In this document: positions 19,891 through 30,642 of the stretch, one piece after another
Layout of the letters: each line of letters starts with the position of its first letter
Position numbering within the stretch: the first letter of the stretch is position 1
Assembly (NCBI GenBank): GCA_051453625.1
Contig: JBOZIK010000001.1
Location: 201,307,169-201,350,368 of the forward strand
DNA length: 43,200 bases
Direction: 5' to 3'
Source of the DNA: Welwitschia mirabilis
Taxonomy: Eukaryota; Gnetophyta; Gnetopsida; Welwitschiales
Made by a program: the position numbers and the translations under genes
Notes under the pieces: model-generated
The model's database searches: none
What the model saw: the letters and a program-made list of their open reading frames with translations, nothing else
Told to the model about the DNA's origin: nothing

Positions 19891-20700
19891 ACTTAAAAAG
19901 AAGGAGGGTTTTTTTTAGGAAGTCCTTCCTCTTCTTCAATCTCACAAAGATTACTGAGAATCCAATCTTCATTCTTATACTTGCTAATATGGGTAATCTT
20001 CTTAGGAGTTGTGATTTTAATGAAGTTTTTATTCCATCCCTAAAAATCTAAAGTGTAAGCTAAGGCATCATAAATCAGATCTAAAATTAAGTATGGAAGG
20101 AAAAGACTACTTCTATGACTCATGTTATTTACTATAATAATAAAAAGATGTTTGAACATGTCAAAGGGCTTATTATCTTAGATTATTCTATCATATCAAG
20201 ATAAATACTATAGGAATCAATCGCATGTAATGTATGTAAAACATTGTAGGTGATAAATCTAAAAAGTACTAATTGATTCTTTTAAAGTTATTTACAAGGA
20301 AAAGCTTCTTTTTTATTTAATGTATATACTACATTAAGTATTACACAATAAAGTTTGAGGAATTTTGTAAGCATGTAAGATAAATTATCATTATGTTTAA
20401 CTCCTATNNNNNNNNNNCTACATTACTAAAGAAAATAACAAATAAAATGTTATAAATCAAAGAATCAATTACCCAGGGGCCATTTTTCATCTATTGTTGC
20501 ATTTTTTTAGAATTTCAAAACTAGCTTTGAAAAGTAGTAGGTGCTATAGTTCTTTAATAAGTAGTTATAATTTCTTGCCTCAATCTTGTCAAGATAGAAA
20601 GGTGCATAGAGGGTAAGGAAGGATGTGAAAATTCCTTCCTCTAAAAACAATCCTACTATTTCACTCATTATGGCCTAAAATGATAGAAGTAAAGGAAGGA
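19891..20700 (-). pseudogene. Possible second-frame remnant of copy E
   Basis: On the minus strand, readable pieces include FLTLYAPFYLDKIEARNYNY (about 20610-20550), then LHAYKIPQTLLC and, at about 20190-20000, KPFDMFKHLF and SLFLPYLILDLIYDALAYTL, followed by KITHISKYKNEDWILSNL and a Glu-rich end. The distribution loosely resembles the plant-transposon-like domain of copy B, but stops and a 10-N gap (20408-20417) break it. I am not sure; it could be another extra frame of an Athila-type element. Confidence 0.3.
20408..20417. other. Assembly gap (10 N)
   Basis: Ten N, a nominal-size gap. Confidence 0.95.
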
Positions 20701-22350
20701 AAATAAATGAAATTAAAATAAAAATAAAAGAAAAAATTATAAAATGAAAAAAGTATTCAAAAGTAAATAAATGAAATTCATATTTTAGAAGAAAATCACT
20801 AATGCACTAAGAAAGTAAAGGATCCTATAACAAAGCCATAAGCCAAAGAAAAACGTACATGAAAATAGGCAAATGGTGATACTTATTAACACTGATAAGA
20901 GTAGATGATGGCATTAATAAGGTATGCATGTTTAGATCAGATGAAGATGATATAGACTGCAACATCATAAGTGTTGTAAAAACCATAAGTGCTTCATATG
21001 ATTGGGCTCAAAAATCATGGGTTTTATAGAGATTGAATAAAATTTATACCATTGGATTAATAAATTTTATTAATGCTTTAAATTGAGATTCTCTTAGATC
21101 TAGACATGAATAGTAGATTTAAATTAAAGAAAACACATTGTGTTTTATGATGTAATTTCTCATAAAAAGAAAAACAAAGGGATATATTTTGAAATAAATG
21201 AGAGAATGAATGTTATGAAAGTGAAATAAAATGAATCAAATAGCTAAATGAAATAACAAGTCCTACCATGCATCCTATGAATAAATAAGACATGATAAAT
21301 GAAAGATACTAATCCTATTTTACTTATATAATTTTGGTAGATCCTTTACCAAGATAAAGAAAAGTATTAACCAGTAAAACTTTTAAAATCCATAAGTATT
21401 CTAAGAATCTCAAGTTTGATTTGTTAAAATAAGTAAACAAAAGATCAATTCAATTTCATCTTAATTTTATTCCATTTTCCTTCCTCTTTGATGGGTAACC
21501 AAGTTTCAAACATTTGATTATATTGAGTATTTAAGTGTTGTGATATTTCTTTCCAACTAAATTTACATATTGTATAGGAAGCATTTAATGTTTTATTATC
21601 AATGAGTGTCTATAGACTAATGTAGTTTAATTTAGTACAAATAAATCATTAGAGCTACATTTCCAACATATGTCTATAGTCTCGATGTAGTTAACTAAAC
21701 TCAATGGAAATGATCATAGAAAACTGTGCTAAAAGAGATTTAATATTTTTCTTGATTTTATTTAATGCTATTATTTTTCTTCTTTTTATATTTATAGCAC
21801 ATAAAAGGGATCATTAGCTTCTTATCCTGATAGAGAAACTATATCATTCTTATAAATGCTATGAAATAAATAAAATGCCATGAAAGAATAAAATTTATCT
21901 TTTTCCTTGATTCCAAATTGAAAATCTTTAATGCACGCAAATCTTAGTAAAGAATTCAAAAATTTAAAGAATTATTTTATGAAGAAGAGAAAACATAAAA
22001 AATCTTAGTTAAACCTTTAAAAAAAGGAATATATTTATTCGTGGATTAAAGAAAAAACCATTAACTAAGGTCATTGAGTCTTGTAAACTCATAAGATGAT
22101 AGAAGGAGTGGACAAAATATGGGTGATTAATGGTTATATGGAGGTGATTTAGATGAGTGAAAATGACTAAATTGTAGGTAGAATAAATGATTATAACTTG
22201 GATTTTTTTAATAAAAGAAGAATTCTTAAACATGTTTGGGATTTTTATGGATTGATCTAAACATTTTAAGATTAGATTAGATAATTACAATCTAAAATCA
22301 TTTAATAAAATGGAGTTAGGCTAATAATAAGGGTGTTCAATAATAAATGA
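20701..22350. other. Unassigned stretch inside copy E
   Basis: Where RT, RNase H and integrase of copy E should lie, I see no RT Asp-Asp motif, HPQT motif or RNase H signature on either strand. The open stretch 22009-22233 (-) has no family resemblance. Two imperfect copies of 'gtctatagactaatgtagtt' lie at 21608 and 21672. Confidence 0.5.
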
Positions 22351-22850
22351 AGAGGAAAATTTTAAAGGATTATGATATCAAAACTAAAAGGATAAGATGG
22401 ATGATTAGGTAATAATTTAAGCCTAGAAATGTTTTTATGGCAAGACTTCACATATGAGTTGAAAAACTTAGAAAGGGTATGAGGAGAATATGCATTAGGA
22501 TTCAAGAATTCTAGATAATAAGTGAACCATCCTACTCTTTTATATTGCTTATCCAATAATTCTTGTAATACATTATCCTTGATGAAGATACAAATGAATT
22601 AGAAATTAAAGAATAAATAAGGTCATCATCAAATATATATCTCAAATCCTCAAAAGGGATGTCCATATCAAGAAAAGGGTTATTTTTTAAGATTAACATA
22701 TGAATCAAAATTAAAAAAACATAGATAAAGGAAGAAAATATTTTTCTTATAGGGAGATGATTCAAGATCATTATCAAAGATCTCAAAAAACTTAAGTCCT
22801 TTCAAATCCTCAAGTTTCTTTACAGTGTTAAAGATAATTAATTTAATGGT
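22351..22850 (-). pseudogene. Copy E linker between protease and RT
   Basis: On the minus strand an acidic frame (NPFLDMDIPFEDLRYIFDDD, about 22684-22625) and then LKLLPNHPSY (about 22405-22376) resemble the acidic linker and the 'LKPLP' boundary that precede RT in Athila-type pol. The expected RT does not follow: recognisable coding stops at about 22350. Confidence 0.5.
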
Positions 22851-23230
22851 TATATTACTAAATGAGATATTCATAAGACCATTTCTACAATTAATAAGTA
22901 CTTCTAAAAGATCTACTCAAGATGATTAGAATAATAGAACTTCTAGTTTATTTCATCTCCAAAACTACAAAGTTCATAGAAAAGTAATAATTTTTAACTT
23001 GAATAATTTCATTATCTACTATAACTGAGGGTGTATTTAAAGATTTATAAATCAATTGTAATTAGAGTTTGGTATTTTTAAGATCATTTAGACCAAGTTC
23101 CTTATAGAATATTAACACTAGCTCTAAGATCCAATAAGGCTTATTTGAATTTTTTGTTTTTAATCATAATAACTATGGTAGGATATCTTGGATTTTTGTC
23201 TTTTGAATGGGTTAGATTTTAAATAATGGT
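22851..23230 (-). pseudogene. Copy E aspartic protease remnant
   Basis: Retroviral-type protease. On the minus strand the active-site motif reads LLDLRASVNIL (about 23137-23105), with DLRA where DLGA is usual, a Gly-to-Arg change by GGA to AGA. Further on, IVDNEIIQVKNYYFSMNFVV (about 23023-22962) and the C-terminal MNISFSNITIKLIIFNTVKK (22874-22815) follow the family order. The open stretch 22680-22874 is the C-terminal end of this domain. Confidence 0.8.
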
Positions 23231-24010
23231 CCTACTTTATTAGGTAAGAAATCTTTACTTTTCACATTGTCCTCCTTTTAACAATACATAAATCTTTTAA
23301 GAATTTAGTATATGAAGATATTTATTTAATAGCTTTTAAAAGAGAAATATTTAGCTTCACTTCCTTAAACATTTCTAATTCTTCTTATTGCTTCTTACTT
23401 AATTAATTTCTTCTACATTGTTGAGGAAAGAGTAGGGGTTTCTTATAAGTTAAAGCCACTTCTTCTACCTCATATTTCTTTTCCACCTTGTTCTCATTTC
23501 TAGGCTTACTTTGTTATATTTCAATTTCTTGGGGTTGTTTTTCTTCTACCTACCTCTCCAATAGATAGCCTTTATTTTTTTTAATTTTTAATCTTATATC
23601 AACTTATAACTATTAGGGTTAGGCTCATGTGTAATAATAATCTTACCCTTCTCATGTTGGTTGAGTGATTTAAGGATATGTATGATGGTTTTGATTAATT
23701 TTTCATACCTTGTTCTAACTTTTGTAATATGGAAGAGGTTTGCTAATTGAATTATTATTGTGAGGTATTGATATAATGTAGATCTTCTACAAACTTATGA
23801 AGTATATCTTCTGAAGAATCAGAAGTTGAGAAAGGATTTGAACTTTTAGGTTGGCTATTTTATTTTTGATTAGGATTATCTTTTTTTAATGAGAAAATTA
23901 GATGGTTTCTCCATCCAAAATTGTAAGTTCTAGAATATAAATTATTTGCTCTTTGATTTTATCATTGTTATTTTATAGCTAACATTGACTTGCTCTTTTA
24001 AGATACTTTA
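23231..24010 (-). pseudogene. Copy E gag C-terminal remnant
   Basis: On the minus strand, NNLYSRTYNFGWRNH (near 23955-23910) matches the nucleocapsid-region signature of Athila gag. It is followed by a Ser-rich part and, near 23340-23270, by the end of gag (SSYTKFLKDLCIVKRR), which leads straight into protease. Stops and frameshifts are many. The N-terminal capsid part is absent: recognisable gag ends at about 24010, where other DNA begins. Confidence 0.75.
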
Positions 24011-24489
24011 AAATATGAGGATGGACGAAATTTTAAAATTTTATGAGTATTTAAATGTGATGATCATTAATTTTTATGAAAATTTTACTTATTAATGAAA
24101 TGTTTTCATTCTTATAATTATACATTTTTAAATAGTAATAGATGTTTTTCTTTAAAAATTAAGTTAATATGCTTACTAATCAATAGGTTAGTTAGTTAGT
24201 ATGTTAGTAGGTTAGTATATTTTATGTTATTGAGTTACAAGTACAAAGTACCATTTAGCACAAGGATGAAAGAGAAGGCTGAGGTGGCAAAAAGGTAATA
24301 ATAACCTCAACCATATACCTATCCCTTAGGAGCAAAGGAAGGGAATGGTAAAATAGAAAGGGATATAAGGAAGAGATCATCATCCAACACTACTAGTAAT
24401 ATAAATTATTTAATGCCAAATAGAGAAAATATCACATTCTTAAATTGTTGTGAAAAATTAAATTAAATAAAATTATGGGCGAGGCTACA
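24011..24489. other. Unassigned stretch with GTTAGT-type simple repeat
   Basis: AT-rich, no coding. At 24184-24220 there is an imperfect array of GTTAGT/GTTAG(T)A units. It may be the start of an LTR in plus orientation, since a promoter-like segment follows, but I found no matching partner. Confidence 0.35.
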
Positions 24490-24800
24490 TTTCACATTAA
24501 AAAATTATATTCTTAATGACATGTGGCAATGATGATGAGGATGTGCAAAACGACATGTGGCATTGCTGAGTCAGATGATGATGAAGATGCATGCATAGGA
24601 CAATGATTAATAGCAACTATAACATCTAGAATCCAAGTGTTGGCATTGTCATAAGAATCTCCATCAGATGGAAAATAAGAAAAACCAACCTGCCTAATGT
24701 CATCATTATGTAACCATCCATCTAACACTACAAGCTAAGGGCTTGTAACCACTCCTCACTCCATATCTCCTTATAAAAGGACCTTGAACCCTTCATTATA
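24490..24800 (+). promoter_or_regulatory. Promoter-like segment (tandem CATGTG boxes, TGAGTCA, TATA)
   Basis: GACATGTGGCA occurs twice, at 24518-24528 and 24552-24562, 34 bp apart, each followed by GATGATGA-type repeats. TGAGTCA, a bZIP/GCN4-type site, lies at 24567-24573. A good TATA box, TATAAAAGG, lies at 24772-24780, about 200 bp further. The base composition is less AT-rich than the surroundings. It could be the U3 of an unrecognised LTR, a pararetrovirus-type promoter, or a host promoter fragment. No coding region is recognisable downstream. Confidence 0.4.
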
Positions 24801-25907
24801 TCATCTTTAGTTTTAGATAATTATAGAACCTTGAGGTATCAAATCACAATGGAATTCTAAGAAACCTCTACTGAGTAAGCTAGTCTTTAAGACTACTTGA
24901 GAAATTCTTTAACATCTTTCTTTCCTTATTGTAAAGTGTTCTTTCTTTAATTCATTAAGTTGTTTACTTTTAATTTAAAATCATGAGTCACATTATATGT
25001 AAAATGCTTAGGCAGCAACTTAATTATTTAGCTTCACTTCATATTGAGTGAGCTCTTTCATCACTTGATTTAAGTTTTTTAGCTTTATGGATTTTAAGTA
25101 CTTAGGATCCTTACCTTCCATTATTTTCTAAGGCTAAGAAAGATCAAGTGACAATTGAGTTCAACATCACTCACATGGTGAATGAGATCATGTCACCATG
25201 ATTTGAGCCAAAAATACTTTATGATTTTCAAGTGTGTTATAGGAAAAGCATTAGATAATATTAGATTTGAGGATTATTAGAAAACAAATTGTGAAACCTT
25301 AAAGATATCTTAATTTTCTTCTCTCTCAAGAAAAAGTTTTAAAACAAATTCATCAACTTTCTTTTCTTCCCTTTTTTCTTTTCTTAGATTTTGTAACTTG
25401 TACTAAGTAAAAGTTAGTGTAAAACTTTGAACCACTACCAATGTTATCCCTATGAAAAGAATGATTCTAATGTAAACTCAAATAAATATGAACATTGTAA
25501 AATAATGAATAATTATTTATATTCTGAATAATCATTTCTAGTACATAGGAAAAAAATTTTTCCATTATTTTCTTATTTCCTTTTAAATGTATTTTACTTT
25601 CTCTCTTTAATTGTTTAATTTTGTTTAAATGAATGATTGTGAACTTTGAAATTCCTTATGATCCTTATAAAATAATGATAACAAGGATTGTCTATACTAT
25701 AATTGTAAGCTTTAAGTTTACTTAAATACTAGTATCATCTAACTTAGTAGATAAGGCATATGTCTCAATATTTCCTTAAATATAATTTTTTAAGAGATAG
25801 CAAGTCTTTAGTGTCTAGTATTAATTGAATTAATAAAAATATGTTCTCTTTTAGATTTTTTTTAAATACCTATTAGATCATAAATATACCTTTTTATAGA
25901 AATAATG
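24801..25907. other. Unassigned stretch left of copia-2
   Basis: AT-rich. No recognisable protein on either strand. It may be R/U5 and leader of the unit driven by the preceding promoter-like segment, or the leader of copy D. TAATG at 25903-25907 is the left target duplication of copia-2. Confidence 0.4.
25903..25907 (+). repeat. Target-site duplication of copia-2, left (TAATG)
   Basis: TAATG directly left of the element, repeated exactly at 30638-30642. Confidence 0.8.
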
Positions 25908-26391
25908 TATTATATAAACGCAAAAGGAAGAAATAGAACAAAAATCAAGAAAATAAAAAAATAACTTAGAAATAAAAACACGCATAAAATTTACATTGTA
26001 AAATCCTTCAATGCAAATACTAACATTCATGATAAAGTAGATAATATATTAGTCTTTAGAAAAGAATATCAGAATTACAACAAGTCTTTATCCTTCAAGA
26101 GAAGTATTCTCTTCAACAACCTTCAATAATTGCTTGAGTAAACCACATTCCTCTACTCAAGGATCTAAAAAAAATGTATGTATTATTAGTCCTAATTATA
26201 AAACATTCCATTTCAAACTAATTTGAACATGAATATCACAAAGAAAATTACAACCAAAGGGGATCATAATATATAACAATAGCCATTAATGCGGGGCAAT
26301 TATAACAGCTATTAATACAAGGGTGTTATAATGGCAATTCATACATGGGAGTTATAAAGACATTTTTTCTAAATTTTCCATCAAACCAAAA
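25908..26391 (-). repeat. 3' LTR of copia-2
   Basis: Aligns with 30225-30637 through 'ttacaa.a.g.ctttatcctt', 'caataattgcttgagta', 'ctattaata' and 'ctaaattttccatca'. It is 484 bp against 413 for the partner. U3 holds three units of about 27 bp (26281-26359). Confidence 0.88.
26281..26359 (-). repeat. U3 triple repeat of copia-2 (about 27 bp)
   Basis: Plus-strand units AGCCATTAATGCGGGGCAAT... (26281-26306), AGCTATTAATACAAGGGTGT... (26307-26333) and GCAATTCATACATGGGAGTT... (26334-26359), each ending TATAA. The partner LTR has the same three units at about 30522-30603. Confidence 0.7.
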
Positions 26392-26403
26392 ATTACCCCA
26401 CTT
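26392..26403 (-). promoter_or_regulatory. Polypurine tract of copia-2
   Basis: The minus strand reads AAGTGGGGTAAT just before the 3' LTR. Confidence 0.65.
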
Positions 26404-27000
26404 AATAATAAATTTTATTTAAGACATGTACTACCTTCAATAGTTAGTTTTAACAAGAAACTTTGCCAATGCCTTTAGAATAATTTAAATGCTTACACCT
26501 AGCTACTACCTTTATCATGGAAACTATAAGATCTAATTGAGTAGATATCTTTAACACATTAAGATTTACATATTTTACCAACTCTTGATCAAATTAATTT
26601 TATGCATTAATATGCTTTCTTTGAGTATAATACATTATATTCCTGCATGATATCAAGGCGCTTTGTCTCTTACAAGATAATGTGTACTTTTGTTGACTAT
26701 GTCCAAGCTAACATAACATGTTCTTTAGCAATAACATCTTCTTTATTCCTTTATTAAGAGCAACATACTTAGCCTTAGTAATATACATAACCACATGATA
26801 TTGAAGACTAGACATCTATCTTACATCTTTTCCACCAAAGGTGAACACATAACCTATGGTAGATCTATGTGTGTCTTTGTAACCAGCATAGTCTGCATCA
26901 ACATAACTAGAAAGATAAAGTTAAGAATTACCAAAGCATAAGAAATAGTTCATTTTACCTTTTCAAGTACCATAGTATCTATTTCATTACTTTCCAATGT
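26404..27000 (-). pseudogene. Copia-2 RNase H remnant
   Basis: On the minus strand, SYVDADYAGYKDTHRSTIGY (about 26912-26853) is the copia RNase H signature, with the acidic residues of DAD kept. VFTFGGKDV follows. Upstream, LWYLKR-like sequence precedes it. The C-terminal part toward the PPT is broken and hard to follow. Confidence 0.8.
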
Positions 27001-28150
27001 TTCCTTTCAAGATTGCTTATGAATCATGATAATTCTCCAGTTATATAGGCATTGTATGGCATAGTTCAGAGCATTGCATACATTAAACTTACCATAGAAT
27101 AAGGAGTAAATGACATAGCACAAACATTCTCTTTAGTTTGGAATTCATCCTTCTTTGACAATTTGAAGTGTAATCCCAATGGAATACTTATAGGAATAGA
27201 TTTCAACATGTTGAAATGTTCTCACATTTTTCTAGTATAATATTCTTGTGAAAACCATAGAAAACTAAGTTTTTTATCCCTATGGATCTTTATACCTAAT
27301 ATTTTCTTAGCAACTTTAATATTCTTGGTTATCAAAATATTTGACATATACTACCTAAATTTCTTTATTTTAGTAGCATCATTTCTAATTAGTAACATGT
27401 CATCAACATGTAACATTATTATTACAAGCTTACCTTAATCTATTTTACAAAAGTATATGTAATGATTAACTGCACATTTATGGTAGCCTTGACTAATCAT
27501 GAAATCATCAAATTTTCGATACCATTCTTGAGGTACTTGCATCAAGCTATAAAGAACTTTTTATAATCTTCATACAACATCTTTCTCAATGTTCAAATCC
27601 TTAGGTATTTACATGTAGTTCTCTGCATCTAAAACTCTAAGAAAAGATGTAGTTTTTATATTCAACTATTCCAACTCTATATTCATATAAGCTACCATAG
27701 TTAAAAAGAAATAGATGGAGGAATGCTTTAAAATGGATAATAATATTTTAGTGAAGTTAATACTTGGCTATTAGATAAATGTAAACATCAACCTAGCTTT
27801 ATATTAATTTTGGTTATCAAGATCAGTCTTTAACACATACACCCATCAAAAAGCTCAAAGGTTTATTACCTTCTGGTAAATTTACCAAGTTTCATGTGTG
27901 ATTTTGATAAAGGAACCTCAATTTATTATCCATGAAATATTTCCATTTCTTTAAGTTTTCAAAAGTTATAACATCTTTGTAAGATTCTAGTTCTTCACCA
28001 TCTATGTACATGATGTAATTCTCATACTGTGATAGCAATTTTCTTATCCTTGTAGAATACCTTAGATGAACTTCTCATAAAGGTTCTTCATCCTCTTAGA
28101 ATTTTTCATCTTTATCACTACTAGATTCACCATTAGGTATAGAAGAATCT
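27001..28150 (-). pseudogene. Copia-2 reverse transcriptase remnant
   Basis: On the minus strand, SLMQVPQEWYRKFDDFMISQ (about 27547-27488) matches the 'QxPRxWYxxFD' block of copia RT. The polymerase motif reads HVDDM (27410-27396), with His in place of Tyr and both Asp kept. The later block ILGIKIHRDKKL (about 27306-27271) and the end of RT follow. There are in-frame stops, for example after FCKID before the VDD block. Confidence 0.82.
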
Positions 28151-28860
28151 TCATTTGACTCATTATGCTAAATTCATGGCTTCTTATCATGAATTAAAAT
28201 AGGCATAAAATGTTCCTTTTTTGGTGTTTTTTAATTTTTTTTCATAATACATGTTTAGATATTTTTACATCACATCTTCTATAAATTTGATACCTCTACT
28301 TCTAAAACACTTATTACTAATAGGATCTCATAAAAGATAACCTCTATCATTACCACCATCGCCAATGAACATATATAATCATGCTCCATCATCTAATTTT
28401 CCTCATTCTATCTTCGAAACATGAGTACAAGATATGCATCTAAAAGTCCTTAGATTCTCATTGGAAATATTACTTTCACTTCAAACAATATTTGGAATTA
28501 TTTCATCAAGAGGTATATTGGGGTACCTATTGATTAGACTTATAGTAGTTGTAATAGCTTCATGTGAAAAGGTTTTGGATTAATTAATAGTTTTCAACAT
28601 GATTTGAACTATTTATAATATAGCTTTATTATATCTATCTACTACATCATTTTACTGAGAAGTACTAGGAATAGTCCTCTCATGATTTATGCTAACATGA
28701 ATGCAATATTGATTAAAATCTTTTAAATTATATTCACCTTTATTATCTACTAATAAATTCTTAAGATTCTTGCTAGACTCAACTTGAGCCTTTGTTATAG
28801 TATCTTTATGCTATATTCACTTAGCTCTTTAAGATGTCTATGCCAAAACTAAATCTCATC
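28151..28860 (-). pseudogene. Copia-2 integrase remnant
   Basis: On the minus strand, NLLVDNKGEY (near 28765-28735) corresponds to the second catalytic Asp block (TDNGGEY), Asp kept. TIPSTSQ, a stop, NDVVDRYNKA (about 28670-28620) corresponds to the block with the catalytic Glu, here Asp (VDRYN). INRYPNIPLDE follows. The first Asp block is not clear. Confidence 0.72.
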
Positions 28861-29320
28861 AACTCTCTTATCCTGAGTTAGTGCAAATTCGTCTTTAGTC
28901 TAGGCACAACATCCTTCATGATGTATAAGGAATCTTCCATTTTCCACTTTAAAACTTTTAGAATGCCCTTTGAGATCTTCTAAGAGTCTTACCAAAGATT
29001 ATTTTATAACTAGCATCATCTAGTTATCAAAGAGATATGAGATTTTTGTATAAATTAGGTATAAACCTTACATCTTACAGAGTTATTTTCTAGCCATTAT
29101 ATTGCATAATGATCACATTACCAATACTTTAAATTATATAGTCATTCCATTTTCCAATTTAACGTGTCTAATGATCCTTTAGTCAAGGTATGAAATTAAG
29201 ACTTATAAAGACACACATATGAAATGAAGCATTAGTCTCAATGATTCAATGCTAGATCTTCCAATATCTTTCTTTTCCAACATAGTACTATCGATGTTAA
29301 AAAGCACCACTCTAGATTCT
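28861..29320 (-). pseudogene. Copia-2 protease / pre-integrase remnant
   Basis: On the minus strand, GNVIIMQYNG (about 29125-29090) and DVRFIPNLYKNLISL (about 29079-29035) match the C-terminal half of copia protease. LDDASYKIIFGKTLRR follows at about 29028-28980. The N-terminal active-site Asp motif is not readable. Confidence 0.7.
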
Positions 29321-30210
29321 CCATCTATTTGATTTTCATTATTCCTAGTTGTACATCCATTAGCTTCCTTTTCTTTTATCTTGTAAAAGAAAACAATCAT
29401 TTTTCTAGTGAAATTTCTTCTTGTGTATCATCAAGAAATGTCTTTATTATAAAAATTTTCCCTTGCTATAACTTCAACTTTACTATCCTATTTGATCCAT
29501 TTGCTAATATCCTCCTCTTCTTTAAACACTTAGGGCTTCTGCATTACTAGAACCATTTTGCATGAATGCCTTCTCTTTTTTAACATTTAAAAGACTAGAA
29601 ACCATGTTGCTGACTTTATTGCATTAGATCCTTATATATCACTAATGATAAAGTCTATGATCTTCCAACTATCATGTAACAAATAAAGTAAGAGAAGTAA
29701 TAGAACTTCTTCATCCAAGGTTACTTTCAATAATTTCAACTAAGGAGGGGAAAAAAGTAAATTCTATAAGATGTTAGGTAAAAGAAGTCATTTCCTTCAT
29801 CTTTAGTCAAAATAATTATCTCATCATGAAGATTTTATTTTCTTTAGAAGCTTATTCATATAGGAATGTAATATTCTTTCACAACTCTTTAGTAGATTCC
29901 ACATTTGTCAAATTTAATGAAGTTCATCTAATAAGCAAGGCATGATAACAGATAATGCATTTCCACCAAGCTTCATCTAAGGCCTTACACTCATTCTTGA
30001 GGATTGTTTGGCATGCCTTCTATAATTAGAGCCTCACATTACTTTATAAAATAAATTTTCAACATTATAACTTTCTGTATGTACTAGTTATCATCTATTA
30101 ACTTCTGAATCTTCATTTTCTTGACATCATCCAAATCACAAAACTAGAATAGGAATTATGCCTAAGAATCTCTTAGAACCCCTTATTGAGAGATAAAGAA
30201 AAATTCTAAA
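29321..30210 (-). pseudogene. Copia-2 gag remnant
   Basis: On the minus strand a Trp pair, EAWW, at about 29976-29965 is the conserved start block of copia gag. STKELW- and YE-containing pieces follow, then an LLLLLYLLHDSW stretch (about 29698-29660), in the order typical of copia gag. The end is Lys/Glu-rich (KEKEANGCTTRNN, 29374-29336). Frameshifts and stops are frequent. Confidence 0.7.
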
Positions 30211-30222
30211 GCTCTGATATTA
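30211..30222 (-). promoter_or_regulatory. Primer-binding site of copia-2 (initiator Met tRNA)
   Basis: The minus strand reads TAATATCAGAGC, two G-to-A changes from TGGTATCAGAGC, right beside the 5' LTR. Confidence 0.82.
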
Positions 30223-30224
30223 GT

Positions 30225-30637
30225 TATCATGAAAATGCAAAAGCTAAAAATAGAAAAAAACTCATAGGTTTTACATGGTAAACTCATTTTAGTCTGTAGA
30301 AATAAATAGTAGAATTACAATAAGGCTTTAGCCTTTAAAAGAAGAATTCTTTTCAACACCCTTGAATAATTGCTTAAGTAGACCACAATCCTTCATCCAA
30401 GGATCCAAGGCCCTTTATATAGCATTAGCCCTAATTCTAGAAAATTTTATCTAGAACAAGTTTTAGCATGATTGCTACAAAGACCATTACAATGAAAGAG
30501 GGTTATAATACATGACTATTATAATAGCCATTAATGAAAGACAAATATAATAGTTATTAATATAAGGGTGGTATAATAATAGTTAATACATAAGAGTTAT
30601 GAAGACATTCTTTTCTAAATTTTCCATCACATCAGTA
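30225..30637 (-). repeat. 5' LTR of copia-2
   Basis: Pairs with 25908-26391. On the minus strand it begins TACTGATGTGATGG and ends TCATGATA, so both canonical terminal dinucleotides are altered. A TATA box (minus TATATAAAG) lies at 30413-30421. Confidence 0.88.
30413..30421 (-). promoter_or_regulatory. TATA box of copia-2 5' LTR
   Basis: The minus strand reads TATATAAAG followed by GGCC, about 220 bp into the LTR. Confidence 0.55.
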
Positions 30638-30642
30638 TAATG
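30638..30642 (+). repeat. Target-site duplication of copia-2, right (TAATG)
   Basis: Exact repeat of 25903-25907. Confidence 0.8.

Larger units (their letters stand above)
25908..30637 (-). mobile_element. Copia-2: complete but inactive Ty1/copia element
   Basis: A 4,730-bp Ty1/copia element on the minus strand: 5' LTR 30225-30637, primer site 30211-30222, gag, protease, integrase, RT, RNase H, PPT, 3' LTR 25908-26391, flanked by TAATG. Length and LTR size are normal for a compact plant copia element. The LTRs have diverged more than those of copia-1, and stops occur in every domain, so it is older. It is unrelated in LTR sequence to copia-1. Confidence 0.9.

Noticed and set aside
22009-22233. 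Minus-strand open frame as RT of copy E
   Set aside because: No RT block or Asp-Asp motif; composition only.
24513-24728. Minus-strand open frame of 71 codons with a Ser run
   Set aside because: It covers the repeated GATGAT region of the promoter-like segment; the Ser/Asp-rich translation is a by-product of the repeat. No family resemblance.
24835-24845. GGTATCAAATC as a primer-binding site
   Set aside because: It resembles the Met-tRNA site (GGTATCAGAGC) but has two mismatches at the 3' end and is not preceded by an LTR end. It lies only 55 bp after the TATA box, too near for an ordinary LTR.
24490-25900. Endogenous pararetrovirus
   Set aside because: The promoter-like layout could fit, but I see no movement protein, coat zinc finger or RT of that group nearby. 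All RT signals in the window are Ty1/copia or Ty3/gypsy.
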